Shown one piece after another: positions 1 to 8,800 of a stretch of DNA of 64,000 nt (position 1 is its first letter; each line of letters starts with the position of its first letter). Source of the DNA: Maribacter dokdonensis DSW-8 (lineage in GTDB: Bacteria > Bacteroidota > Bacteroidia > Flavobacteriales > Flavobacteriaceae). The DNA lies in contig NZ_LDPE01000001.1 of NCBI RefSeq assembly GCF_001447995.1, positions 930,001-994,000 of the forward strand, in the 5' to 3' direction. Both the position numbers and the translations under genes were made by a program. The notes beneath the pieces are model-generated. The model was not told the DNA's origin, did not search any database, and saw only the letters and a program-made list of their open reading frames with translations.

Positions 1-39
1 TGGGCTAATTTCGGTAAGTTCTAGAATTATCTCGTTCAA
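1..39 (-). CDS. phoH: PhoH family protein, N-terminal 13 codons only
   Basis: Reading the minus strand from 39 gives 13 codons, starting at TTG (39-37), that translate as MNEIILELTEISP. This is how flavobacterial PhoH-like ATPases usually begin; the rest lies outside the window. PhoH-like proteins are P-loop ATPases linked to RNA metabolism. The gene is divergent from the SAM hydrolase gene, an arrangement I know from related genomes. Only the extreme N terminus is visible and the start is a TTG, so the identification rests on a short match plus context. Confidence 0.6.
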   Translation of the reverse strand, partial: MNEIILELTEISP

Positions 40-102
40 ACAGTCGTTTTTATAATGATTTATAGTTAGCGAATATTAATTTCTAATCGCTGTTTTTTTG
101 TT

Positions 103-110
103 TAGTTTTG
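103..110 (+). promoter_or_regulatory. Candidate -7 box (TAGTTTTG) for the SAM hydrolase gene
   Basis: TAGTTTTG fits the Bacteroidota -7 consensus TAnnTTTG and lies about 60 nt before the ATG at 170. No TTG lies at the expected -33 distance, so it is weaker than the opposing box at 116-123. Confidence 0.35.
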
Positions 111-115
111 TATAT

Positions 116-149
116 CAAATTTAAGCAAATTTTAAGTTTGACTAACCAA
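116..149 (-). promoter_or_regulatory. Candidate phoH promoter
   Basis: On the minus strand TAAATTTG (123-116) matches the -7 consensus TAnnTTTG. A TTG (149-147) lies 23 nt upstream of it, within the usual -33 spacing. It points at the phoH start at 39 and would leave a leader of roughly 70 nt. It abuts the opposing -7 box at 103-110. Confidence 0.45.
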
Positions 150-169
150 AAACATATCAACATTGCTGT

Positions 170-1000
170 ATGGCAATAATTACCCTCACAACAGATTTTG
201 GACTTAAAGATCACTTTGTAGCTGTATTGAAAGGCTCCATATATACCGAATTGCCCGATGCTAAAATTGTTGATATTTCGCATGACATCATGCCATTCAA
301 TATTCAAGAATGTGCCTACGTGCTATCTAATTCATACAATAGTTTTCCCAAAGGCACTATACATATAGTTGGTGTAGACTCAGAAGAAACCCCAGACAAT
401 AAACATATTGTAGCATTGGTAAACGGTCATTATTTTATAAGTGCAAATACCGGTGTTATAGGGTTGATCACTTCTGAAATGACACCGGAAAAAGTGTTTG
501 AAATAAATTTACCGGATTCCATTGCAAATTCTTTTCCCGTGCTCAATGTCTTTATACAAGTTGCCTGTCATATAGCCCGTGGAGGTACTTTAGAATTGGT
601 AGGCAAGCCATTTACCGAACTAAGGGACCTAAGGGAGTTTTCACCTAGAATTACTGAAGAAGGCAAAAAAATTATTGGCAGTGTCATTTATATAGACAAC
701 TATGGCAATGTGGTAACTAATATTAGAAAAAATCTATTTGACGCTTATCGCAAAGATAGACCGTATACGCTATTGGTTCGTAACCATAAAATAAACACGA
801 TCCATAAAGCATATAATGATTTTATAGATTACAGTTTAGAGAAGAGCCAGAGAAAAAGTGCAGGTGATTTATTGGCGATATTTAATTCATCTAACTATAT
901 AGAATTGGCAATATTTAAAAGTAACCTTACTACCGTAGGCGGAGCCTCTACCCTATTAGGATTAGATTACAGGGATACGATCATGGTAGATTTTGAGTAG
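170..1000 (+). CDS. SAM hydroxide adenosyltransferase (DUF62 family)
   Basis: This 276-residue protein belongs to the DUF62 / SAM hydroxide adenosyltransferase family, which hydrolyses S-adenosylmethionine to adenosine and methionine and is related to the fluorinase and chlorinase. The N-terminal ITLTTDFGLKDHF (residues 4-16) is the family signature and contains the conserved Asp9. The C-terminal half begins near residue 166 and carries YIDNYGNVVTNI, typical of the small beta-barrel domain that helps bind the nucleoside. Length and both domains are complete. It is probably cytosolic and transcribed alone, divergently from phoH. Nothing points to a halogenase, because the few flanking genes visible are housekeeping genes. 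The family assignment is firm; the physiological role of these enzymes is poorly understood. Confidence 0.88.
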   Translation: MAIITLTTDFGLKDHFVAVLKGSIYTELPDAKIVDISHDIMPFNIQECAYVLSNSYNSFPKGTIHIVGVDSEETPDNKHIVALVNGHYFISANTGVIGLITSEMTPEKVFEINLPDSIANSFPVLNVFIQVACHIARGGTLELVGKPFTELRDLREFSPRITEEGKKIIGSVIYIDNYGNVVTNIRKNLFDAYRKDRPYTLLVRNHKINTIHKAYNDFIDYSLEKSQRKSAGDLLAIFNSSNYIELAIFKSNLTTVGGASTLLGLDYRDTIMVDFE

Positions 1001-1159
1001 CCTTACAAACAGAAATATTTTGTTTTAACAGGTGTACTTTTAATAAAACTCAAAACGGTAAAAGTTAATAACTAATGTACTTATGAAAATTATATGAGCA
1101 TAATGCCGTAAAAACTAGTAGTATACCGTACCTTGAACAACAACAAACTGTTAATAAGT

Positions 1160-1194
1160 TTGTTTCCTTAAAAAGGGCAATTAAAATATCTTTG
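1160..1194 (+). promoter_or_regulatory. Candidate dnaN promoter
   Basis: TATCTTTG at 1187-1194 is a perfect match to the Bacteroidota -7 box TAnnTTTG. A TTG at 1160-1162 lies 24 nt upstream, slightly longer than the usual 17-23. It is 83 nt before the dnaN ATG. Called by eye only. Confidence 0.45.
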
Positions 1195-1277
1195 TTGATA
1201 ATGAAAACTGCCAACATTAAGGATTAAAACCTATTTTTCTTGATGATTTCAGGAACAATATCAATAAAATTTAAAGA

Positions 1278-2396
1278 ATGAAATTTATAGTTTCAAGTAC
1301 CTATTTGCTAAAACAACTCCAAATATTAGGAGGTGTAATCAACAACAGTAATACATTACCAATACTGGATAATTTCCTGTTCGACTTGCAAAAGGACAAA
1401 CTAACTGTATCAGCGTCTGACCTAGAAACCACTATGAGTTCCGTTATAACGGTAGATTCGGATAACGAGGGAACCATTGCAGTACCTGCCAGATTACTTT
1501 TAGAAACGTTGAAAACTTTTCCGGAACAACCTTTGACATTTGTTGTTGAAGATAACAATACCGTAGAAATTAGTTCTAATCACGGTAAATATGCCTTAGC
1601 ATATGCCGATGGAGCAGAATTTCCAAAAGCTGTGGAATTAACTAGCCCTAGTTCAACAACGTTACTTGGAGATATTCTTGCCACTGCTATCAACAAAACC
1701 ATTTTTGCTGCCGGTAATGATGACCTAAGACCTGTAATGAGCGGTGTTTTCTTTCAATTTTCACCAGAGAATTTAACTTTTGTAGCAACAGATGCTCACA
1801 AATTGGTAAAATATCAACGTACAGATGTTAGAGCCTCACAGGTAGCAGAATTCATTATGCCCAAAAAACCTTTAACCTTATTAAAGGGAATTTTGGCGGG
1901 CAGCGAATCTGACGTTCTTATAGAATACAATGAAAGTAATGCCAAGTTTAGTTTTGAAGACACAGAGCTTATCTGTAGATTGATCGATGGTAAGTATCCA
2001 AACTATGAAGCGGTAATACCTAAAGAGAATCCAAACAAACTTACAATAGCCAGAAATCAATTCTTAAGTTCAGTAAGAAGGGTTTCTATTTTCTCAAATA
2101 AAACAACGCACCAGATCAGATTAAAAATTGCCGGTGCTGAATTGAACATTTCCGCAGAAGATATTGATTACTCTAACAAGGCAGAAGAAAGATTAACGTG
2201 TTCTTACCAAGGTGATGATATGCAAATAGGATTTAACTCAAGATTTTTAACTGAAATGCTGAACAACTTAAGTTCTGACGAAGTTTCTTTAGAAATGAGT
2301 TTACCTAACCGTGCCGGTATACTTACTCCTTCAGACGGTTTGGATGAAGGTGAATATGTAACCATGTTGGTAATGCCTGTTATGTTGAACAGTTAA
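1278..2396 (+). CDS. dnaN: DNA polymerase III subunit beta (sliding clamp)
   Basis: The 372-residue protein is the replicative sliding clamp, which forms a dimeric ring that tethers DNA polymerase III and other partners to DNA. The N terminus (MKFIVSSTYLLKQL...) and the C-terminal TMLVMPVML, which contributes to the protein-binding cleft, are typical. Three clamp folds of about 120 residues account for the whole length, so it is full length. It is not next to dnaA in this window, which is common in Bacteroidota. A clear intrinsic terminator follows 20 nt after the stop, and a TAnnTTTG box lies upstream, so it seems to be a single-gene transcript. Identification is secure. Confidence 0.96.
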   Translation: MKFIVSSTYLLKQLQILGGVINNSNTLPILDNFLFDLQKDKLTVSASDLETTMSSVITVDSDNEGTIAVPARLLLETLKTFPEQPLTFVVEDNNTVEISSNHGKYALAYADGAEFPKAVELTSPSSTTLLGDILATAINKTIFAAGNDDLRPVMSGVFFQFSPENLTFVATDAHKLVKYQRTDVRASQVAEFIMPKKPLTLLKGILAGSESDVLIEYNESNAKFSFEDTELICRLIDGKYPNYEAVIPKENPNKLTIARNQFLSSVRRVSIFSNKTTHQIRLKIAGAELNISAEDIDYSNKAEERLTCSYQGDDMQIGFNSRFLTEMLNNLSSDEVSLEMSLPNRAGILTPSDGLDEGEYVTMLVMPVMLNS

Positions 2397-2416
2397 TTTC
2401 CTAAGTTTAAAATAGT

Positions 2417-2450
2417 AAAAAGGGTCAGTTTAAAAACTGACCCTTTTTTT
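2417..2450 (+). terminator. Intrinsic terminator after dnaN
   Basis: A 10-bp perfect stem (GGGTCAGTTT with AAACTGACCC, loop AA) is extended by five A-T pairs and ends in a run of T. The A tract on the 5' side means it could also serve the opposing gene that ends at 2469. Confidence 0.9.
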
Positions 2451-2468
2451 ATTGCTTTATAAATTAGC

Positions 2469-2837
2469 TTATGAGATAAAACGTATGGTACCAAAATAAC
2501 TTGGCGATTCTCCGTTACTAGCTCTTATGGCGTTAATAGCAGGCATTACCAAAGATAAAATTCCTGCAAAAACCAACAATAAGATTCCAAGTCCAAATAA
2601 TAAAATACCAGGAATACCAATTATAAGATACAAAATCAATGATAATTGAAAATTAATTACAGACTTACCATGTTCATTCATTCCTATAACCGTGTCTTTG
2701 GTGGTTAACCAAATTACCAACGGCACAAGAAGTCCGCCAAAGCCTGTTACAAAATCTAAATATTGAGATAAATGCGTTATGACCAATAGATTTCGGTCTT
2801 CACGTACTGCGACTGCGTTTTTATTTACTAGTTCCAT
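2469..2837 (-). CDS. DUF4870-type small membrane protein
   Basis: A 122-residue protein with a short soluble N terminus and three hydrophobic segments (about residues 27-47, 62-80 and 82-102). The pattern FGGLLVPLVIWLTTKD followed by HGKSVINFQLSLILYLII is characteristic of DUF4870 membrane proteins, small integral inner-membrane proteins widespread in Bacteroidota and Firmicutes with no established function. It converges with dnaN across the shared terminator. ATG start at 2837. I recognise the family, not a role. Confidence 0.75.
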   Translation of the reverse strand: MELVNKNAVAVREDRNLLVITHLSQYLDFVTGFGGLLVPLVIWLTTKDTVIGMNEHGKSVINFQLSLILYLIIGIPGILLFGLGILLLVFAGILSLVMPAINAIRASNGESPSYFGTIRFIS

Positions 2838-2909
2838 TTTTGATTGATTTAATGATGAATTCTATAAATAAGACGCACAACCCCCGTAATTGTTACAAAA
2901 AAGAATAAA

Positions 2910-3317
2910 TTATAATTTTCTATTCAGTTTTTTTAATTTTTCTTGCTCTTTCATGATCTTCATTTGACCCTTAGCTATCTTATCTTCTTTTTTCTGAATA
3001 TCCACCGGAGAGAGCGTACCTTTTAACTTTCCTTTCTCTAATTGAGACTGTAACTTTTCAATTTGCTTCTTTTCACTTGAAATAGACTTCTCTTTCGATT
3101 TGATCTGCTTTTGAAGTTTCTCCTGCTTTTTTTTCTCAGCAGCTTCTTTCTTTTCTTTCTTGGCTTTCGCCTCCGCTTTTTCTACTTTCTTTTGAACCTC
3201 TTCCATTTCTTTCTGTTCCTCTATAGTAATCTCGGTAGAAGAACCATCAGTATCACTTTGAGCAACACCTGTAATAGAAACAAACATAAATACAACTAAA
3301 ACAAATACTTTTTTCAT
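2910..3317 (-). CDS. Exported lysine/glutamate-rich coiled-coil protein
   Basis: From the ATG at 3317 the protein has 135 residues and starts with a clean signal peptide (MKKVFVLVVFMFVSITGVAQ). The open frame extends upstream to 3374, but the extra 19 residues would bury the signal peptide, so 3317 is preferred. The mature part is almost entirely charged: long runs of K, E and Q in heptad-like order predict a continuous coiled coil, with no cysteines or catalytic motif. Such small periplasmic coiled-coil proteins are common and uncharacterised in Flavobacteriaceae. It is divergent from mnmE. Function unknown. Confidence 0.6.
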   Translation of the reverse strand: MKKVFVLVVFMFVSITGVAQSDTDGSSTEITIEEQKEMEEVQKKVEKAEAKAKKEKKEAAEKKKQEKLQKQIKSKEKSISSEKKQIEKLQSQLEKGKLKGTLSPVDIQKKEDKIAKGQMKIMKEQEKLKKLNRKL

Positions 3318-3416
3318 TTTCTGATTAAAATTTAAACCGTGTAAAATTACTATATAAATGAATACTGAAAACAAAATACCAGTAAAATAAGAAAAGAAGA
3401 ACAGTTATTAAATGAT

Positions 3417-3424
3417 TATTTTTG
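3417..3424 (+). promoter_or_regulatory. Candidate -7 box directly before mnmE
   Basis: TATTTTTG fits TAnnTTTG exactly and ends only 4 nt before the mnmE ATG at 3429. If used, transcription would start at or within a few bases of the start codon, giving a leaderless or nearly leaderless mRNA. AT-rich sequence can produce such matches by chance. Confidence 0.4.
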
Positions 3425-3428
3425 CACG

Positions 3429-4826
3429 ATGATTAAAACGGAAACTATCATAGCATTGGCCACTCCTGCAGGCGCAGGGGCAATTGCGGTCATAAGACTT
3501 TCTGGTCCAGATGCCATCACAATTGCGTCTAAGCACTTTAAGTCTGCATCAGGGAAAATTCTTAAAGACCAAAAAACCCATACCATTCATTTAGGTTATA
3601 TCATGGATGGTGAAAATGTTATGGACCAAGCCCTTGTTTCTATTTTTAAAGATCCGCATTCATACACAGGCGAAAACGTCATAGAAATATCTTGTCACGG
3701 CTCGCCATATATTCAGCAGCAGATCATTCAGTTGTTTCTTAGAAATGGTTGTAGAACCGCAGACCCTGGAGAGTTTACGTTACGTGCCTTTCTTAACGGA
3801 AAAATGGATCTAAGTCAGGCAGAAGCAGTAGCCGATCTTATTTCTAGTGATAATGCAGCAAGCCATCAAATAGCCATGCAACAAATGCGTGGGGGTTTCA
3901 GTAATGAAATAAAACATTTACGCACAGAGCTTCTCAATTTTGCCTCATTAATAGAATTAGAACTCGATTTTTCAGAGGAAGATGTAGAATTTGCCGATCG
4001 TACCGCGTTCAAAGAATTATTGGCCAGAATTCAAAAGGTACTTCAAGGATTAATTGACTCTTTTGCTGTTGGCAATGTGATAAAAAACGGAATACCTGTT
4101 GCAATTGTAGGTGAGCCAAATGTGGGTAAATCTACACTATTGAATGCATTTTTAAATGAAGAGCGTGCATTGGTATCCGATATAGCAGGAACCACCAGGG
4201 ACACCATAGAAGACGAAATTTCTATTGGCGGCATAGGATTTCGATTTATTGATACTGCCGGAATTAGGGAAACCGAAGATGTTGTGGAAGGAATGGGGAT
4301 TAAAAAAACCTTTGAAAAAATTGAACAAGCACAAGTTATTTTATTGCTCGTTGATGGATCAAAACTTCTGGTAAATGACCAAAAGTTAAAAAACACAGTA
4401 ATCGATTTTGAGAAAATAAAAAATAAGAATCCATTAAAGCCCTTGGTTCTTCTAGTAAATAAAGCCGATACCCTTTCTGAAACGGATAAGGAAAAAATTG
4501 CATCTCAATTAGACGAAGTAAAATACCTATCCGCAAAAACAGGTGAAGGTGTAGAAGATTTACAAAACAGCCTTTTGGAATTTGTAAATACAGGAGCACT
4601 CAGAAATAATGAAACCATTGTCACCAATACCCGCCATTACAACTCCCTTTTAAAAGCTTTAGAAGAAATAGAAAAAGTGCAGTTTGGTATGAAAGCAGAA
4701 ATTTCTAGTGATTTAATGGCCATTGACGTTCGCGAAGCACTTTATCATTTAGGTGAGATTACCGGTCAAGTAACTAATGATGAGTTGTTAGGAAATATTT
4801 TCGCTAATTTTTGTATCGGGAAGTAA
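3429..4826 (+). CDS. mnmE: tRNA modification GTPase MnmE
   Basis: The 465-residue protein is MnmE (TrmE), which with MnmG installs the (carboxymethyl)aminomethyl group on U34 of certain tRNAs. The N-terminal tetrahydrofolate-binding domain spans about residues 1-120. A G domain is inserted in the helical region: G1 GEPNVGKS (228-235), G2 AGTTRDT (253-259), G3 DTAG (275-278), G4 NKAD (344-347). The C terminus is the invariant CIGK (462-465) with the catalytic cysteine. All motifs and the length are normal. MnmG is not in the window. It appears to be transcribed alone from a promoter very close to its ATG. Confidence 0.97.
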   Translation: MIKTETIIALATPAGAGAIAVIRLSGPDAITIASKHFKSASGKILKDQKTHTIHLGYIMDGENVMDQALVSIFKDPHSYTGENVIEISCHGSPYIQQQIIQLFLRNGCRTADPGEFTLRAFLNGKMDLSQAEAVADLISSDNAASHQIAMQQMRGGFSNEIKHLRTELLNFASLIELELDFSEEDVEFADRTAFKELLARIQKVLQGLIDSFAVGNVIKNGIPVAIVGEPNVGKSTLLNAFLNEERALVSDIAGTTRDTIEDEISIGGIGFRFIDTAGIRETEDVVEGMGIKKTFEKIEQAQVILLLVDGSKLLVNDQKLKNTVIDFEKIKNKNPLKPLVLLVNKADTLSETDKEKIASQLDEVKYLSAKTGEGVEDLQNSLLEFVNTGALRNNETIVTNTRHYNSLLKALEEIEKVQFGMKAEISSDLMAIDVREALYHLGEITGQVTNDELLGNIFANFCIGK

Positions 4827-4939
4827 AAGAAGTTCACATTTATATAACTACGATTAAATTGTTAAGCTTATGAAAATCCTAAATTTATTACAATTACTAT
4901 AGATTTTATTATTCCCCAGCGTTGCTTAATTCCAATTTA

Positions 4940-5695
4940 TTAAACCAGATTAACCCCTTTACTCGTGTAGGATTCCAAAATCTTGGCAGAGGGCTCTAGC
5001 TCTGTGACTAAATCAGTTAGTGTATTAATTTCACATATTTTATAACGACTTACAGTATTTAACTTTTTACTGATGGTTAAAGCCACCAATCTTTTAGACG
5101 AATCTATCATAGCCTTCTTTAACTGCGCAATTTCCAAATCGGTTTCAGTAATTCCTTTTTCACTATCTAAATATCCCGTGCCTAAAAAACAGACATCCAC
5201 AGAAATATCCGTTAAACTATTAATAGACACTCCCCCAGTAACCAATTGGGATTCCTTTGACAGCTTACCTCCTATTATGTATACTTCATGATGATGAGTT
5301 TTATTATTCAAAAGTTCAATTGCCATAGGTAAACTTGGCGTAAAAAAGGTAAGGTCCATTTTTCTAGGAATAAGTTTAGCTAGCTCCAAGTTGGTAGACC
5401 CGCCACTTATAAGAACAACATCACCATTTTTTAAAAGAGAGATGCCTTTTTTTGCAATCTTCACTTTACTATCCTGTTCAAAAATCTCCTTAGACCGATC
5501 GGAATAGGTATTGAATCCATTAGAGATTGCTCCTCCATGAACTTTTCGCAATTTCTTTAATTCATCAAGCTCTTTTATATCTCGCCTAACGGTATCCATT
5601 GACACATTTAGAATGTTGGCTAAATCTGTCAATAACACCCTATTATGTAATTGAACCTCTTCTACTATAACTTGATGTCTATCGGTTTTTTGCAA
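4940..5695 (-). CDS. DeoR/GlpR-type sugar-responsive repressor
   Basis: A 251-residue DeoR-family regulator. Residues 1-57 form the winged helix-turn-helix (RHQVIVEEVQ... with VSMDTVRRDIKEL as recognition region). The rest is the DeoRC sensor domain, with ISGGSTNLELAKLI near residue 95 typical of its sugar-phosphate pocket. The start is TTG at 5695: the upstream frame has no ATG or GTG before a stop, and the family begins close to this point. It is divergent from susC, and two TTGCA-N9-TGCAA palindromes lie between them. A half-site TTGCA (5690-5694) overlaps its own start. I infer repression of the susC-murQ operon, relieved by a phosphorylated sugar such as MurNAc-6-phosphate; the ligand is not shown by sequence. 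Confidence 0.85.
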   Translation of the reverse strand: MQKTDRHQVIVEEVQLHNRVLLTDLANILNVSMDTVRRDIKELDELKKLRKVHGGAISNGFNTYSDRSKEIFEQDSKVKIAKKGISLLKNGDVVLISGGSTNLELAKLIPRKMDLTFFTPSLPMAIELLNNKTHHHEVYIIGGKLSKESQLVTGGVSINSLTDISVDVCFLGTGYLDSEKGITETDLEIAQLKKAMIDSSKRLVALTISKKLNTVSRYKICEINTLTDLVTELEPSAKILESYTSKGVNLV

Positions 5696-5752
5696 AATAT
5701 ATTCTTTAAAAACTATTACAAGGATATCAAATTAATAATAAACAACTAGCAT

Positions 5753-5771
5753 TTGCAACAAAATACTGCAA
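5753..5771. promoter_or_regulatory. Palindromic operator copy 1 (TTGCA-N9-TGCAA)
   Basis: TTGCA (5753-5757) and TGCAA (5767-5771) are inverted arms with a 9-nt spacer. Within a 24-nt block (5754-5777) it differs from copy 2 at only two positions. It lies 58 nt upstream of the DeoR start, where it could control that gene or act as a second site for looping. Confidence 0.65.
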
Positions 5772-5824
5772 AACATATACTTCATTTTAGAATACAATAA
5801 ATATTTCTAGATTTAATTGCTTTG

Positions 5825-5843
5825 TTGCAATAAAATATTGCAA
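5825..5843. promoter_or_regulatory. Palindromic operator copy 2, overlapping the susC -33 element
   Basis: TTGCA (5825-5829) and TGCAA (5839-5843), again with a 9-nt spacer. Its right arm covers the TTG (5838-5840) that would be the -33 element of the susC promoter, so a bound repressor would exclude RNA polymerase. It lies 72 bp after copy 1. Confidence 0.7.
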
Positions 5844-5868
5844 AACATAAAATATTCTGCTAGGTTTG
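5838..5868 (+). promoter_or_regulatory. susC promoter
   Basis: TTG at 5838-5840, a 20-nt spacer, then TAGGTTTG at 5861-5868, a full match to the Bacteroidota consensus TTG-N17-23-TAnnTTTG. It is 27 nt before the chosen susC ATG at 5896. Confidence 0.65.
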
Positions 5869-5895
5869 TTAGCACAACTACTTAAAACTAATATT

Positions 5896-8800
5896 ATGAA
5901 GAAAACCTATCATGTTCTCTCGGTGCTCTTGCTGATGCTATTTTCACTCAGTACTTATGCACAAACTTCAACAGTCTCAGGTACTGTTATTGCCGAAGAC
6001 GGTCTTCCGTTGCCAGGCGCTACCATCTTATTAAAAGGAACCACTACGGGGGCTTCCACTGATTTTGATGGTAATTTCAGCATACAGCTTTCTAATGCTA
6101 ATAGCAAAACACTAGTTATTAGTTACATTGGTTACAAAACAGAGGAAATTGCTCTAACGGGCATGAATCAAACTATCAATGTTACCTTGATGGAAGATTC
6201 AAATGCTTTAGACGAAGTAGTCCTAGTGGGTTCATCTGTTACCCAATCTAGAAAAAAATTGGGTAATGCCATTACTACCGTAAAGTCGGTAGAGCTAGTA
6301 AAAGCTTCACCTGCAAATATCACGACATCCTTACAAGGTAAAGTTCCTGGTGCACAAATAACACAAAATTCAGGTGATCCCGCCGGTGGTTTTTCTATTA
6401 GACTTAGAGGACCAAGTACGATCAAAGGATCTTCAGAACCTTTATACGTAGTTGACGGAGTAATTACGAGTAACTTAACTACCAATGTTACCAACTTAAA
6501 TGTTGATGCGGGCGATGCTGCCCCAGGACAAAATAGAATGGTAGACATTAACCCCAACGATATTGAAAATGTCAACATCTTAAATGGTGCTGCCGCTGCT
6601 GCAATTTACGGTTCTAGAGCATCCAACGGTGTTGTGGTAATAACAACAAAAAAAGGTGGCAATTATGAAGACGGACCAGAATTTTATTTTAAATCTACTT
6701 TCAGCGTAAATACAATTCGTAAGAAACTAGATTTAAACCTCATAGGTGAAGAATTTGAAACTGTACCTAACAGTGATCTTTCTGGTAGGTTATGGCCAAT
6801 TTTTGGTTTTGACCCAAATGACGGAAATGCCCTTACCACATATAGAAATTTATCAACCGATAAGTTTGAAACTACTAGATATGATTATCAAGATGAGATT
6901 TTTCAAACAGGTTTTGGTAGCGACAATTATTTCTCAACAAAAGGAGGTAATGAAAAAATGGGCTATATGGCTTCTATTGGCTATTTGACCAATGAAGGTA
7001 TCATCAAAAACACCAAGTTCGATAGATTTTCTGCAAGAGTTAATTTTAATCATAAAGTAACCGATTGGATGTCTTATGACCTAGGGTTATACTATGCCAA
7101 TAGTAAATCTGATGAAAAACCAGATGGTAATGTTTTTTGGAGTCCAATCAACTCCATAAATATAACCAACAACACATTCGACATCACTCAAAGAGATGCC
7201 AATGGAAATTTAATGGCTGTTGAAAATACCAGAGTAAATCCATTGACTATTATTGAAACTTTTGATATTACTCAAGATGTAAATCACTTTATCCCTAATC
7301 TACATCTTAAAATTAAGCCCACGGAAAAGTTATCCATAGATCAAATTATTGGTGTTGACACTTACAATCAAAAAGGTAACATCTATATACCAGTTTATCC
7401 TTATGAAAATGTAAACCCTGCGTATTATGACGATGGTTATATAGGTAGTGCCGAGGCGAAGGTATTTAACTGGAACTATGACATTAACATGGCATACAAC
7501 ACCAATATTACAGACAAATTAAACTCGGTTACAACTGCAGGATATAGTTTTCAAAGTAGTGAACTTTCTTTTGAAGGTACTCAAGGAAGAGGGTTGGATA
7601 GCAATAATGAACCTACTATTCCATTACAAACACAACCCATTGACACCAACTTGGATATTTACGGATTCTTTTTACAAGAGACCTTATCATGGGATAACAA
7701 ATTGTTTTTAACACTTGCCGGTAGAATTGATGGTGCTACCAATTTTGATGTTGACGAAAGATCTAATTTCTATCCAAAAGTTTCTGGATCATACGTTCTT
7801 TCAAATGAGCCATTTTGGAATACGGAAAGTTTCTTGAATTCCGCAAGGTTAAGAGCATCATACGGTGAAGCCGGTAACTTAACTGCAATAAGCCCTTACG
7901 AAAGATATGGTAGCTATACCTCAAATGATTTCTTAGGCTCCTCAACATTACAACAAAATACCAGATTGGGTAACGAAGGATTAAAGCCTGAGCGCACCAA
8001 AGAATTTGAAATAGGTACAGACTTAAGTTTCTTTAACAACAGGGCATCATTATTATTTACCTATTACCGTCAAAACATTGAAGACTTAATTGTAAGTCGT
8101 GTATTGGCACCTTCATTAGGTGGTTCAACAAGAACAGAAAATGTTGGTACAATGCGTAATAACGGTATTGAGCTTTATGCAAAAATAACACCTATTAAAA
8201 CTGATGATTTAACATGGGATCTTAATTTCAACTATAGTAGTAATAGAAACAAGGTACTAAGCACGGTAGGTGGCGATATTACTATTGAAAGTGTAACCGG
8301 TGCTCCGCCAATTGTAAGAGAAGGTGAAGCTCTGGGCGTATTCTATGGTACTTACTATGCTACAGATGACAATGGCGAATTAATATTAACAGGTGAATCT
8401 ACAGATGGTAGTCCGGTTGGGGTTCCTCAACAAGAAAGAGGTGACCTTACAACCAATACACCACAGCGTGATGCAGACGGACAACCGACTGGAGATGTTT
8501 TAAGAAAAGTTATTGGTGACCCTAATCCAGACTACATCCTTGGAATTGGGACTGACCTTACATACAAGAATTTCAATTTCAGTATGCTTTGGGAAGCGGT
8601 ACAGGGCTTTGATGTCTTTGATGCTGACAAAAGAACCAGACAAGGTGTAGGTGTTGGTCAATTAGCAGCGCAAGAATTAACAGGAGAGTTACCTAGAGGA
8701 TATATCGCTGGTATTTATCCTATTGAAGAATTCAGAATTGAAGATGGTTCTTTTGTTAAACTTAGAGAAGTTTCTTTAGGTTATGAATTTCCGTCATTGT

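Noticed and set aside
83..307. Open frame on the minus strand between phoH and the SAM hydrolase gene
   Set aside because: It overlaps the start of the SAM hydrolase gene, covers both candidate promoters and has no recognisable protein features. It is a chance frame.
5866..5895. Ten-codon upstream extension of susC starting with TTG
   Set aside because: The TTG lies inside the -7 promoter box and the extension would precede a clean signal peptide at 5896.
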